64,000 nt of DNA from UBA7067 sp051880615 (GCA_051880615.1 JBJEOH010000034.1:289727-353726); one strand, 5' to 3'. Positions 16,582 through 26,067 are shown, counted from the first letter of the stretch. Numbers and translations: made by a program. Notes: generated by a model from the letters alone, not told the origin.

Positions 16582-18117
16582 CTACATAATATTCTGCAAA
16601 AATTCAGGCACAGCGGCGATGATGTCGCTTGCAAGCATTGAGTATTCGCCGAGACTGTCGCGGCACAAATCTCCTGCTCCGCCGTGAATATACACGCCTG
16701 CACATGCGCAGTCAAAGGCTTTGCCGCCCTGAGCGAGAAGCCCCGAAATCATACCGGCAAGCACATCTCCGCTGCCGCCTCTTGCCATACCGGGGTTGCC
16801 TGTAGTGTTGACAAGGCATCTGCCGCTCGGCGAGGCTATTATTGTATAAGCTCCCTTGAGTACCGTTATAACATTGTATTTCTCTGCAAAGAACTGGGCG
16901 CAGCCCTTGCGGTTGAGCTGTACCTGCTGCACCGGTATTTTGCACAGTCGTGCCATTTCGCCGGGGTGCGGCGTGATGATAACATCGCACTGAGCGTGCC
17001 GGAGTATTTCGGGCGATTCGGCGACTATGTTAAGCGCGTCTGCGTCAAGCACAAGCGGCACTTCACAGCGCAGTATAAGCTCGCGGACAAGCCTTTTTGT
17101 GTCATCGTCAACGCCAAGACCACAACCGACCAGCACTGCCTTTGACATATTTGCCTGCTGAATTATCAGCTTTATATTGTCGGCAGAAATTCTGCCGTTT
17201 TCGTTTTCTGCAAGCGGAAGATACACCGACTCGGGAAAAACGGGAGCATTAAGTGAATATACCGTTTTTGTGACGGCAGCCTTGACCAAACCGACCCCAC
17301 AGGTGTACGCTCCTTTTACCGCAAGAAGGGCGGCTCCTGCCATACCGTAGCTGCCGCAGACAGCAAGCAGTGTGCCAAAGGTGCCTTTGTTTGATGAGGT
17401 TTTGCGCTTTTTAAGAACTGCTCTTGCGTTTGCACGGGAGGTTGTTTCAAGCCAGTAGGATGAGCGTTCAATAAGCCTGCCGGAAATACCAACGCTCATA
17501 ACGCCTGTTGTGCCGCAGAAATCCATTGACGGATAAAGTACATGAACAGGCTTGAGCGTTGTGAAGCTTACTGTTAAATCAGCGTTTACACACAGGTTAC
17601 TCACCTGACCGCTGTCACACTCGGCACCGCTGGGAAGATCCATAGCCATAACCTTTCCGCGGCTTCTGTTGATAAGCTCAACCACAGGCAGAATATTTTC
17701 ACGCAGTCCGCCCTTGAAGCCTATGCCATAGATTGCGTCTATTATATAGTCAGCATTTTTTATCTTTTCAATGCTCTTTTCCGTTTCCTCCCATATGCGC
17801 CATATGGGGATATTCGCCCTTGAAGCCTCGCTCATTGCTCTTGCGGCTTCTGCTGTTTTAATCTCACCGTCAACAAGGATAATGTCGGTTCTTATTCCGA
17901 TGCTGTTTAAGTACAGCGCCGCCACAATTCCGTCGCCGCCGTTGTTGCCCTTGCCGCATACCGACACTGCGCGGTCACTGCTTTTTATATTATATTGCTC
18001 GACAAAAGCCTTTGCTGCTGCGGTTCCTGCGTTTTTCATAAGCTCGTAATAGCCGATACCGCCGTCAACCGCCGCCTGTTCAAGCCTTCTCATCTGTTCG
18101 CAGGTAAGTATTTTCAT
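16582..18117 (-). CDS. nnr: bifunctional NAD(P)HX epimerase / ADP-dependent dehydratase
   Basis: About 511 residues. The N-terminal YjeF_N domain (~1-215; CGKGNNGGDGIVAALYL, DAIYGIGFKGG, AMDLPSGAECDSG) epimerises hydrated NAD(P)H. The C-terminal carbohydrate-kinase-like domain (~225-511; KGTFGTLLAVCGSYGMAGAA, LDADALNI, ITPHPGEMARL, NTTGNPGMARGGSGDVLAGMI) dehydrates it using ADP. Together they repair nicotinamide cofactors. Its start (ATG 18117 after GGGTGAT, or GTG 18126) nearly abuts or overlaps the mtnN stop (18119), so the genes are coupled. Full family length; no missing motifs seen. Confidence 0.95.
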   Translation of the reverse strand: MKILTCEQMRRLEQAAVDGGIGYYELMKNAGTAAAKAFVEQYNIKSSDRAVSVCGKGNNGGDGIVAALYLNSIGIRTDIILVDGEIKTAEAARAMSEASRANIPIWRIWEETEKSIEKIKNADYIIDAIYGIGFKGGLRENILPVVELINRSRGKVMAMDLPSGAECDSGQVSNLCVNADLTVSFTTLKPVHVLYPSMDFCGTTGVMSVGISGRLIERSSYWLETTSRANARAVLKKRKTSSNKGTFGTLLAVCGSYGMAGAALLAVKGAYTCGVGLVKAAVTKTVYSLNAPVFPESVYLPLAENENGRISADNIKLIIQQANMSKAVLVGCGLGVDDDTKRLVRELILRCEVPLVLDADALNIVAESPEILRHAQCDVIITPHPGEMARLCKIPVQQVQLNRKGCAQFFAEKYNVITVLKGAYTIIASPSGRCLVNTTGNPGMARGGSGDVLAGMISGLLAQGGKAFDCACAGVYIHGGAGDLCRDSLGEYSMLASDIIAAVPEFLQNIM

Positions 18118-18118
18118 T

Positions 18119-18811
18119 TTAATCACCCAAGTATCTGCATAGAATTTTTATCGACTGTTCTGCTGCTGTATTGCGGAATTTGAAGAAATCAACCGCCTCG
18201 TTTTCGTTCATACTGTCGGATATGGCGCGCGTTATGCCGAACGGCACTTTGTTCCTGAAGCACACCTGAGCAATAGCTCCGCCCTCCATTTCACAGGCGA
18301 TTGCTCCGAAGATTGAATTTATTTTTCTGCGGCGTTCCTTTTGTGATACAAACACATCGCCTGTTGCTATTCTGCCGATTTCATATTTAGTGTTTTCAAC
18401 GCTTTTGCACGCTTTTTCAAGTCGGCTGATAATACCATCGTCAGCGGCGATTTCAAGCACCTTGCAGTCGTTGAACTGGATAAGTCCGAGAGGGTCGCCA
18501 AGCTCTGTACCATCCATATCGTGCTGAACAACATCACGGCAGATTACAACATCGCCGATTTGCGTTTCGTTGCTCAATGCTCCTGCAATGCCAGAGTTGA
18601 TTATCTCATCTGGCGAAAAAAGGTCAATCATAACCTGAGTGCACATTGCGGCGTTTACCTTGCCGATACCGCACTCAACCGCAACAACCTCCTTGCCGAA
18701 GGCTGTGCCGCTGTAAAAGGTCATTCCGGCCTTTTGCGTTTCCTTTGAATTTTCCATTTTGTTAATAAGCCCCTCGACCTCAACACGAAGAGCGCATATT
18801 ATTCCTGTCAT
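18119..18811 (-). CDS. mtnN: 5'-methylthioadenosine/S-adenosylhomocysteine nucleosidase
   Basis: 230 residues. Cleaves adenine from methylthioadenosine and S-adenosylhomocysteine, products of SAM-dependent reactions. Motifs: IICALRVEVEGL, GIGKVNAAMCTQVMID, NSGIAGAL, IGDVVICRDVVQHDMD, ATGDVFVSQ and ACEMEGGAIAQVC (substrate-binding Glu-Met-Glu), then RAISDSMNE (catalytic Asp). It lies 11 nt downstream of rsmE, a SAM-dependent methyltransferase gene, and upstream of nnr, forming a three-gene cluster. Confidence 0.95.
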   Translation of the reverse strand: MTGIICALRVEVEGLINKMENSKETQKAGMTFYSGTAFGKEVVAVECGIGKVNAAMCTQVMIDLFSPDEIINSGIAGALSNETQIGDVVICRDVVQHDMDGTELGDPLGLIQFNDCKVLEIAADDGIISRLEKACKSVENTKYEIGRIATGDVFVSQKERRRKINSIFGAIACEMEGGAIAQVCFRNKVPFGITRAISDSMNENEAVDFFKFRNTAAEQSIKILCRYLGD

Positions 18812-18822
18812 ATGTATTCTCC

Positions 18823-19545
18823 TTATCCTAAGTTTCCCGTTATAAACATTATCACCGACAAAGCGGCTATCGGCGCAGTTTCGGCGCGCAGTATTCTCTT
18901 GCCGAGAGTTGCAACGCCTGCACCCTTTGATTTTAGCAGCTCGATTTCCTCAGGCGCAAAGCCTCCCTCGCTGCCGATAAACATTCCTATCTCTTTAGTG
19001 TCGGGTTTTATTACACTTGAAGGACTTTCGCCGCCGCACTCGTAAAATACTATTGCTTTTTCAAGCTTTGAGGCTTTCTCGGCAGCGGCTTCAAGGCTTA
19101 CGGCAGTTTCGACAGTCGGGATTATTCCTCTTCGCGACTGCTGTGCCGCCTGCAAAGCAATTTTCTGCCAGCGTGCAGTTTTTTTGACAAGCGATTTTTC
19201 GTCGGGGCGCGATATGCACCGTGAGCTTATAAAGGGTACAATCCTTGTCACGCCAAGCTCAACCGACTTTTGAACGATATAGTCCATTTTGTCGCCCTTG
19301 GGTATCGCCTGAAAAAGAGTTACCGCTGTGTGCGGTTCATTTTCGCAAGGCTGCTTGCCGTTTACCTTAACGGTTACACTTGTTTTGTCAATGTGTTCTA
19401 TTGTGCAGGGATATATATATTCTCCGCAGCATATGGTCAGCTCCTCGCCGATTTTCATTCTTAATGAGCAGGCTATGTGCTTTGCCTGTTCACCCTCAAA
19501 GGTGAAAAAATTTTCAGGCTCAATATCAGAAAAAAACCACGCCAT
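18823..19545 (-). CDS. rsmE: 16S rRNA (uracil-1498-N3)-methyltransferase
   Basis: 240 residues. RsmE methylates U1498 of 16S rRNA from SAM. The SPOUT-class C-terminal knot is clear: MFIGSEGGFAPEEIELLKSKG and TLGKRILRAETAPIAAL. The N-terminal PUA-like part has EQAKHIACSLRMKIGEEL and the middle has AIPKGDKMDYIVQKSVELGV. GGAGGAAGT precedes the start. First gene of the rsmE-mtnN-nnr cluster, divergent from rarA; the usual upstream prmA is absent. Confidence 0.96.
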   Translation of the reverse strand: MAWFFSDIEPENFFTFEGEQAKHIACSLRMKIGEELTICCGEYIYPCTIEHIDKTSVTVKVNGKQPCENEPHTAVTLFQAIPKGDKMDYIVQKSVELGVTRIVPFISSRCISRPDEKSLVKKTARWQKIALQAAQQSRRGIIPTVETAVSLEAAAEKASKLEKAIVFYECGGESPSSVIKPDTKEIGMFIGSEGGFAPEEIELLKSKGAGVATLGKRILRAETAPIAALSVIMFITGNLG

Positions 19546-19684
19546 TTCTATACTTCCTCCGAAATTTGTGCTATACTTTTATTATAAGTTAAATTATGCT
19601 ATAATTTTAACAGAACAGTAAAAAAAGAGCAATAGCCTGTATGTTTCAGTCGGGCTTTAATTCTGAAAAATCGGAGGTGTAAAA

Positions 19685-20959
19685 ATGAACAGCTCACCGC
19701 TTGCCGACAGAATAAGACCGCAGTCGCTTGACGATGTTGTCGGGCAGGAGCATTTGCTTGCAAGGGGCAAGGCTCTGAGAAAAATTATTGACAGCGGCGA
19801 AATTCCGAATATGATTTTTTACGGTCCGTCGGGTGTGGGGAAGAGTACGGTAGCCTCAATCATTGCGAAAAAGACGAACCGCAATCTGCGCAAGCTCAAC
19901 GGCACAACAGCGTCAACCGCCGACATAAAGGCGATAGTGTCGGAGCTTAACACCTTCGGCGGAATGAACGGCGTTTTGCTTTATCTTGACGAGATTCAGT
20001 ATTTCAACAAAAAGCAGCAGCAGACTCTGCTGGAGTTTCTTGAGGACGGCAGGATAACGCTCATCGCATCTACAACTGAAAATCCATATTTTTATGTTTA
20101 TAATGCCATACTCAGCCGTTGCACCGTATTTGAATTCAAAACAGTCGGCTCGCACAGTGTTGAATGGGCAATATGGCGTGCGTTTGATTATCTTGAAAAC
20201 GAAACAGGCGACGAGATTGAGGTTGAGGACGATACCGTTTCATATATAGCAACAGCCTGCGGCGGAGATGTGAGAAAGGCGCTCAACGCGGTGGAGCTTT
20301 GTGTGCTTGCCGCCGACAGTGAAAACGACAAGCGCGTTGTCACTAATGAGCTTGCCCGTGAGCTTACGCAGAAAAGCGCTGTGCGCTATGATAAAGACGG
20401 CGACGAGCATTACGACATTGTGTCGGCTTATCAGAAGTCGATGCGCGGCTCAGATGCAAACGCCGCTATACACTATCTTGCAAGGCTGCTTGAAGCAGGG
20501 GATTTACCGTCAGCCTGCCGCAGGCTTATGGTCTGCGCCTGTGAGGATGTGGGGCTTGCGTATCCGCAGATTATTCCGATTGTAAAATCCTGCGTTGATA
20601 TAGCACAGGCGGTAGGTCTGCCCGAGGCGAGAATTCCGCTTGCCGACGCTGTAATCCTTGTGTGCAATGCACCGAAAGGTAACAGCGCATACAATGCGAT
20701 TAATTTGGCTATGCAGGATTTGCAGCAGGGCAAGTACGGTCAGATTCCAAGGCAGCTTCAGAACAAGCACTTTGACGGCGAGGACAATCAGCATAAGGGG
20801 CAGTTTTACGAGTATCCGCACGATTACCCTAACCACTGGGTATATCAGCAATACTTGCCCGATAATATAAAGGACAGGGTTTATTACGAATACGGCGACA
20901 ATAAAAACGAACAGGCGTTTAAGGCGTATTGGGATAAAATCAAGGGAGGCAGCAAATGA
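19685..20959 (+). CDS. rarA: replication-associated recombination protein A (RarA/MgsA AAA+ ATPase)
   Basis: 424 residues. AAA+ ATPase acting at stalled replication forks. Walker A YGPSGVGKST, Walker B LLYLDEIQYFNKKQQQ, sensor 1 IASTTENP and sensor 2 GGDVRKALNAVE are intact, and the C-terminal tetramerisation region is typical (GLPEARIPLADAVILVCNAPKGNSAY). TCGGAGGTG precedes the start. An extended -10 (TGCTATAAT) lies ~85 nt upstream. The stop overlaps the next gene by 4 nt. Confidence 0.96.
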   Translation: MNSSPLADRIRPQSLDDVVGQEHLLARGKALRKIIDSGEIPNMIFYGPSGVGKSTVASIIAKKTNRNLRKLNGTTASTADIKAIVSELNTFGGMNGVLLYLDEIQYFNKKQQQTLLEFLEDGRITLIASTTENPYFYVYNAILSRCTVFEFKTVGSHSVEWAIWRAFDYLENETGDEIEVEDDTVSYIATACGGDVRKALNAVELCVLAADSENDKRVVTNELARELTQKSAVRYDKDGDEHYDIVSAYQKSMRGSDANAAIHYLARLLEAGDLPSACRRLMVCACEDVGLAYPQIIPIVKSCVDIAQAVGLPEARIPLADAVILVCNAPKGNSAYNAINLAMQDLQQGKYGQIPRQLQNKHFDGEDNQHKGQFYEYPHDYPNHWVYQQYLPDNIKDRVYYEYGDNKNEQAFKAYWDKIKGGSK

Positions 20960-21138
20960 GAGGTCATTCAAACTGCGACACCTGCGTGCATTATATCTAT
21001 GATGACGAATTGGGATATTATGTGTGCGAGGTAAATCTTGACGAGGACGAAATGGTGAAGTTTATGCAGGGCACATTTGACGACTGCCACTATTACCGCT
21101 TTGATGACGAGTACGGTATTGTAAGAAAACAAAATTAA
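20956..21138 (+). CDS. small DUF6472-like protein
   Basis: 60 residues, starting within the last codons of rarA (ATGA overlap), so translation is probably coupled. The pattern CDTCVHYIYDDELGYYVCEVNLDEDEM...CHYYRFDDEYGIVRKQN has four cysteines in CxxC...C...C spacing, suggesting a small metal-binding fold. I recall this family as DUF6472, common in Clostridia, with no known function. Confidence 0.8.
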   Translation: MRGHSNCDTCVHYIYDDELGYYVCEVNLDEDEMVKFMQGTFDDCHYYRFDDEYGIVRKQN

Positions 21139-21140
21139 CT

Positions 21141-21232
21141 TTGCGGCGAAGCCGCACGGAGCAGCGAAGCTGCGACAACCATAATTATTCATTTTTCATT
21201 ATTCTATATTCATTATTCATTAGCACAGCTTT
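21141..21232. repeat. dispersed repeat, copy 1
   Basis: Two short hairpins (GCGGCGAAGCCGC and GCAGCGAAGCTGC) are followed by an AT-rich tail with ATTCATTTTTCATTATTC and tandem CATTATTCAT. The segment 21159-21204 is an exact 46-nt inverted copy of 55483-55528. Non-coding; lies between the DUF6472-like gene and the cinA-C gene. Confidence 0.8.
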
Positions 21233-21267
21233 ACAGCAGTAAAGCTGTGCATAAAAGGAGGTACATT

Positions 21268-21810
21268 ATGGAAACATTAACCGGCAGACAGCTTTATTCT
21301 CAGCTGCGGCTTTTCAGGGTCAATCGCCACACTCCGTCGCGTGCGCTTGTTGAGCTTTTAGCACAAAAGCACAGGACTATCGCTACGGCGGAAAGCTGTA
21401 CGGGAGGGCTTATCTCAAAGCTTATTACCGATATTTCCGGTGCAAGCGAGGTTTTTCACTGCGGCATATGCTCTTATTCAAATGATATTAAGGAGGGCGT
21501 GCTCGGCGTAGACCACGAGATGCTTGAGCAGCACGGGGCGGTATCGCCCGAAACGGCAATGCAGATGGCACTGGGTGTTCGCGCACTGTCGGGAGCTGAT
21601 ATAGGTCTTTCAACAACAGGAATTGCAGGTCCGGGCGGCGGAAGCGACCAAAAACCCGTTGGCTTGGTGTATATCGGCTATGCCGATAAGCGCGGCTGCG
21701 GGTGCGTCAGGCTTGAGCTGTGGGATGTTACCATAACAAGAGACGAGGTTCGCAATTTATCGGCAGCAGCCGCGATTTTGATGGCTTATAAAAGCAATTT
21801 AAACAAATAA
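21268..21810 (+). CDS. pncC: CinA C-terminal domain amidase (nicotinamide-nucleotide amidase)
   Basis: About 180 residues. Stand-alone CinA-C domain; known members deamidate NMN to nicotinic acid mononucleotide. Motifs: ATAESCTGGLISKLITDISGAS (catalytic Ser), GICSYSNDIKEGVLGV, GAVSPETAMQMALGVR and STTGIAGPGGGSDQKPVGLVYIG. An N-terminal ~30-residue extension precedes the domain. The start at 21268 follows AGGAGGT with proper spacing; the upstream in-frame start at 21247 lies before that site and is rejected. Confidence 0.93.
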   Translation: METLTGRQLYSQLRLFRVNRHTPSRALVELLAQKHRTIATAESCTGGLISKLITDISGASEVFHCGICSYSNDIKEGVLGVDHEMLEQHGAVSPETAMQMALGVRALSGADIGLSTTGIAGPGGGSDQKPVGLVYIGYADKRGCGCVRLELWDVTITRDEVRNLSAAAAILMAYKSNLNK

Positions 21811-22062
21811 TTTCTGTGTGGTTGTGTAATTTAACGACGATAACGCCGATATTACAACAAAGATGTTGCATTCGTCGTAAATATATGTTACACTTATTTA
21901 TTGAATGGGGAATTTTGACTGTATAATTTTTCTTCGTTCAGTTTTATGTGTTTTTATCCCGAAATACGGAATAAAAACTACTTTTAATTAAAATGATATT
22001 TCGGGCGGAACACCCGAACCGCGATATTAGAATTAAAATTAAATATGACAGGAGTTGACATT
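21811..22062 (+). other. upstream region of the malQ-glgP gene
   Basis: A 252-nt AT-rich gap. It holds a TATAAT at 21922-21927 without a good -35, and a 9-bp inverted repeat CCCGAAATA (21958-21966) / TATTTCGGG (21997-22005) that could fold in the 5' UTR. No known riboswitch was recognised. Confidence 0.35.
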
Positions 22063-25000
22063 ATGGCAAGATGTGCGGGCATCCTTTTGCCCATAACCTC
22101 TCTACCGTCCCCATACGGAATCGGAACCCTCGGCAAGGAAGCGTACAGGTTTGCGGATTTCCTGCAAACAGCCGGACAAAAAATTTGGCAGCTGCTTCCG
22201 CTTGGTCCTACCAGCTATGGCGACTCCCCCTACCAGTCCTTTTCAATTTATGCGGGCAATCCGTATATGATTGATCTGGACATGCTCATTGAGGACGGAC
22301 TTTTATCGCAGGACGATGTAAAGTGCCGTGACTGGGGCAACAACCGGGAAGAGGTTGACTACGAAAAAATCTACAATGCTCGTTTCGATGTTCTCTACAT
22401 TGCTTACGAGAACTTCCAGAAGCAGGGTGACTTCGAGGAATTTGAGCAGTTTATGCAGGACAATAAAGCGTGGATTGATGACTACGCGCTTTATATGGCT
22501 GTTAAAAAGAGCTTTGGTATGAAGTCCTGGACAGAGTGGCCGGATGAAGATATCAAAATGAGAAAGTCAAAGGCGGTTGCTGAGTACACCAAAAAACTCA
22601 GCGATGATATAAGATACTGGAAGTTTATTCAATATCTTTTCTTCAAGCAGTGGAACGCATTTAAAGAGTATGTTAACGCCAAGGATGTACTCATTATGGG
22701 CGATATTCCGATTTATGTTGCAATGGACAGCGCAGACACATGGGCTAACCCTGAGGTGTTCTGGCTTGATAAGGATTTGAACCCTGTTTGCGTTGCAGGC
22801 TGTCCGCCCGATTATTTCTCGGCTACAGGTCAGCTTTGGGGCAACCCGATTTATGATTGGAACTACCTTAAGAAAACAAAGTATGACTGGTGGATGAAGA
22901 GAATTGCAGGCGTGTCAAAGATGTTTGACATCACAAGAATCGACCACTTCAGAGGCTTTGATTCCTACTACGCAATTCCCTATCCTGCCGAAAACGCTAT
23001 AAACGGTGAGTGGCTTGAGGGCCCCGGTATTAAGTTCTTTGAAACAATGAAGAAAAAGCTCGGCGATGTTCCGATTGTTGCCGAGGATTTGGGACTGCTC
23101 ACACCGAGCGTTGAGAAGCTCCTTGCTGACTCGGGCTATCCGGGAATGAAGGTTCTTGAGTTTGCATTTGACAGCGACGAGGAAAATAACTATCTGCCGC
23201 ATAACTATACAAGCAACAGTGTTGTTTACTCAGGCACACACGATAACGACACCATTATGGGCTGGGAGGCAACAGCTAAGGAAGAGGATGTTGCGTTCGC
23301 AAGAAAATACTGCAATATGCCTGAGGATGAGCCGTTTAACTGGGGAATCATCAGAACAGCATATGCAAGTGTGAGCGACTATGCAATTATTCAGATGCAG
23401 GATATTCTCGGTCTTGGAACCGAGGCGAGAATGAATATACCATCAACCTTGGGAGGCAACTGGGCATGGCGTTTGAAGCCGACGGCTGCTGACAAGGAGT
23501 TGGCATATAAATTAAGAAAATTAGCGAAGACATATGGAAGACTGGAGGAAGATTTACCGATGAACCAGAACAAAATCATGGATGCTCTTGTTGAGAATGC
23601 AAAAAGCGAGTATTGTAAAAATGTTGAGGATTTAACCCCGGCAGAGCTTCACACCGCTTTGGGCAAGGCTGTAATGGGTGAAATTGCAGACCGTTGGAAC
23701 AAGAGCAAGGAGAACCATGCAAACCACAGAAGAGCGTACTACTTCTCTGCTGAATTTTTGATGGGCAGAATGATGTACAACAACCTTTACTGCCTTGATA
23801 TTCTTGAGGATGTAAAGCAGATTCTCGCAGAAAAAGATATTGACATCAATGTGTTTGAGGACATTGACGATGCAGCGCTCGGTAACGGCGGTCTTGGCCG
23901 TCTGGCAGCTTGCTTCCTTGACAGTGCCGCAACTCAGGATGTACCTCTTGACGGCTATGGCATTCGCTATAAGTACGGTCTTTTCAAGCAGCTTATAGAG
24001 AACGGCTATCAGGTTGAGGTTGCTGACGATTGGCAGCGCTTCGGCGATCCGTGGAGCGTTAGAGTTGAGAGCGACACAGTGCTTGTTAAGTTCTCTGATG
24101 AAACAGTTAAGGCTGTTCCTTATGATATGGCTGTTATCGGTTACGGTACAGAAAACATCAACACTCTTCGCCTGTGGCAGGCTGAGGCTGTGGAGGAGTT
24201 CGACTTCCTTCAGTTCAATAACTGCAACTATGACGCAGCAGTTAAGAGCAAGAACTCTGCCGAGAATATCTCTAAGGTTCTTTATCCTAACGACAACAGC
24301 TATGAAGGCAAGGTTCTGCGCTTAAAGCAGCAGTACTTCTTCTGCAGTGCTTCATTGCAGGATATTATCAAGAGATACAAGGCTAAGTACGGCAATGATT
24401 ACAGCAACTTTGCTGCTCACTGCGCTGTACAGCTCAACGATACTCACCCGGTATGCGCTATTCCTGAGCTTATCAGACTTCTTCAGAACGACGGTTTAAG
24501 CTTTGAAGAGGCATTCGAGATTGCTCAGAAGACATTTGCTTATACAAACCACACAGTTATGGCTGAGGCTCTTGAGAAGTGGAGCATCGACCTTATGAAG
24601 AGCGTTATCCCTGAGATTTACGCTATCATCGAGAAGATTGACGCAAGACTTGTTGCCGATCTTACAGAGAAGGGACTTAATGTTCCTGTTGCAGAGCAGA
24701 CAGTTGTTGAAGATGCTGACGACGCTGAGGAAGAGGCTAAGGAAGAAAAGAAGCCTGAGAATGTTCCGACAAAGCTCGACGGTATGAGAATTATCGACAA
24801 CGGCGTTGTTCATATGGCAAGACTTGCTATCTACGCTTCAAGCTATACAAACGGCGTTGCTTATATCCACACAGAAATCCTTAAGAACGATGTATTGAAC
24901 GATTGGTATGCAATCTATCCGGAGCGTTTCCAGAACAAGACAAACGGTATCACACAGCGCCGTTGGCTTGGTCTTTGCAACCCGGAGCTTTCAAAGTTCA

Positions 25001-26004
25001 TCACAGACAGAGTAGGCGACGGCTGGCTCAGAGATCTTTCTCAGCTTAAGAAGCTTGAGGCTACTATTGATGACAATACTGTTAAGGAATTCAACGAAAT
25101 CAAGGCTAAGAAGAAGGCTCAGCTTGCTGCTTATATCGAGAAGCACGACGGCGCTAAGCTTGACCCGAGCTTCATCTTCGACATTCAGGTTAAGAGACTT
25201 CACGAGTATAAGAGACAGCTCCTCAACGCTTTCTCAATCGTTGACATTTACTTCAAGTTAAAGAACGGCGAGCTTAAGAACTGGAACCCGACAGCGTTCA
25301 TCTTCGGTGCAAAGGCTGCTCCGGGCTATGCAAGAGCAAAGGCTATCATCAAGTATATCAACGAGATTGCAAAGCTCGTAAACAACGACCCGGATGTAAA
25401 CGATAAGCTCAAGGTTGTATTCGTTTCCAACTACAATGTATCTTATGCTGAGAAGATTGTTGTTGCTGCCGATGTTTCAGAGCAGATTTCAACAGCAGGT
25501 ACAGAGGCTTCCGGTACAGGTAATATGAAGTTTATGCTCAACGGTGCAGTTACACTCGGCACATTCGACGGTGCTAATGTTGAAATTGCACACGAGGCAG
25601 GCGAGGAGAACGAGTATATCTTCGGTGCAAGAGTTGAGGAAATCAACAAGCTTGCTGCTGAGGGTTATGATCCTGAGAAGATTTACAACACCAACCCGGA
25701 AATCAAGAAGGTTATCGATACTCTTATCGACGGCACATTCGACGACGGCGGTGCTCAGGGCGAGGGCAGCTTTGCAGAGCTTCACACCTCACTCATCAAG
25801 GGTGCAAGCTGGCATCATGCTGACCACTACTATATCCTTCAGGATCTTCCGTCCTATGTTGATGCTAAGATTAAGTGCAACAACGACTACAGCGACAGAC
25901 TCGCATTCGGCAGAAAGTGCCTTATCAACACAGCAAACGCAGGTAAGTTCTCATCAGACAGAACAATCCTCCAGTATGCTGAGGAGCTCTGGAAGCTTAA
26001 GTAA
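22063..26004 (+). CDS. 4-alpha-glucanotransferase fused to glycogen phosphorylase
   Basis: About 1313 residues. Residues 1-499 are a full GH77 MalQ (disproportionating enzyme): LLPLGPTSYGDSPYQSFS, nucleophile in TRIDHFRGFD (Asp294), acid/base in VAEDLG (Glu341) and third carboxylate in SGTHDNDT (Asp394). From Met500 to the end is a full GT35 phosphorylase (814 residues): YFSAEFLMGR, GNGGLGRLAACFLDS, NDTHP, RWLGLCNPEL, KRLHEYKRQLLN and the PLP lysine in EASGTGNMKF (Lys1156). Together they would shorten and rearrange alpha-glucans to glucose-1-phosphate. An acidic linker-like insertion lies at ~874-906. The start at 22063 follows GGAG. GGAGGAAG sits 9 nt before the ATG at 23560, the domain junction, so a separate phosphorylase may also be made (inference). 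Confidence 0.95.
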   Translation: MARCAGILLPITSLPSPYGIGTLGKEAYRFADFLQTAGQKIWQLLPLGPTSYGDSPYQSFSIYAGNPYMIDLDMLIEDGLLSQDDVKCRDWGNNREEVDYEKIYNARFDVLYIAYENFQKQGDFEEFEQFMQDNKAWIDDYALYMAVKKSFGMKSWTEWPDEDIKMRKSKAVAEYTKKLSDDIRYWKFIQYLFFKQWNAFKEYVNAKDVLIMGDIPIYVAMDSADTWANPEVFWLDKDLNPVCVAGCPPDYFSATGQLWGNPIYDWNYLKKTKYDWWMKRIAGVSKMFDITRIDHFRGFDSYYAIPYPAENAINGEWLEGPGIKFFETMKKKLGDVPIVAEDLGLLTPSVEKLLADSGYPGMKVLEFAFDSDEENNYLPHNYTSNSVVYSGTHDNDTIMGWEATAKEEDVAFARKYCNMPEDEPFNWGIIRTAYASVSDYAIIQMQDILGLGTEARMNIPSTLGGNWAWRLKPTAADKELAYKLRKLAKTYGRLEEDLPMNQNKIMDALVENAKSEYCKNVEDLTPAELHTALGKAVMGEIADRWNKSKENHANHRRAYYFSAEFLMGRMMYNNLYCLDILEDVKQILAEKDIDINVFEDIDDAALGNGGLGRLAACFLDSAATQDVPLDGYGIRYKYGLFKQLIENGYQVEVADDWQRFGDPWSVRVESDTVLVKFSDETVKAVPYDMAVIGYGTENINTLRLWQAEAVEEFDFLQFNNCNYDAAVKSKNSAENISKVLYPNDNSYEGKVLRLKQQYFFCSASLQDIIKRYKAKYGNDYSNFAAHCAVQLNDTHPVCAIPELIRLLQNDGLSFEEAFEIAQKTFAYTNHTVMAEALEKWSIDLMKSVIPEIYAIIEKIDARLVADLTEKGLNVPVAEQTVVEDADDAEEEAKEEKKPENVPTKLDGMRIIDNGVVHMARLAIYASSYTNGVAYIHTEILKNDVLNDWYAIYPERFQNKTNGITQRRWLGLCNPELSKFITDRVGDGWLRDLSQLKKLEATIDDNTVKEFNEIKAKKKAQLAAYIEKHDGAKLDPSFIFDIQVKRLHEYKRQLLNAFSIVDIYFKLKNGELKNWNPTAFIFGAKAAPGYARAKAIIKYINEIAKLVNNDPDVNDKLKVVFVSNYNVSYAEKIVVAADVSEQISTAGTEASGTGNMKFMLNGAVTLGTFDGANVEIAHEAGEENEYIFGARVEEINKLAAEGYDPEKIYNTNPEIKKVIDTLIDGTFDDGGAQGEGSFAELHTSLIKGASWHHADHYYILQDLPSYVDAKIKCNNDYSDRLAFGRKCLINTANAGKFSSDRTILQYAEELWKLK

Positions 26005-26039
26005 TTTAAGTTTTGCAAGTTTAATATTATACAAGCAAT

Positions 26040-26067
26040 CCCCTGCCGAATATCGGCAGGGGGTTTG
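26040..26067 (+). terminator. terminator of the malQ-glgP gene
   Basis: A perfect 10-bp stem CCCCTGCCGA/TCGGCAGGGG with a 3-nt loop, followed by GTTTG, 36 nt after the stop. Confidence 0.8.
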
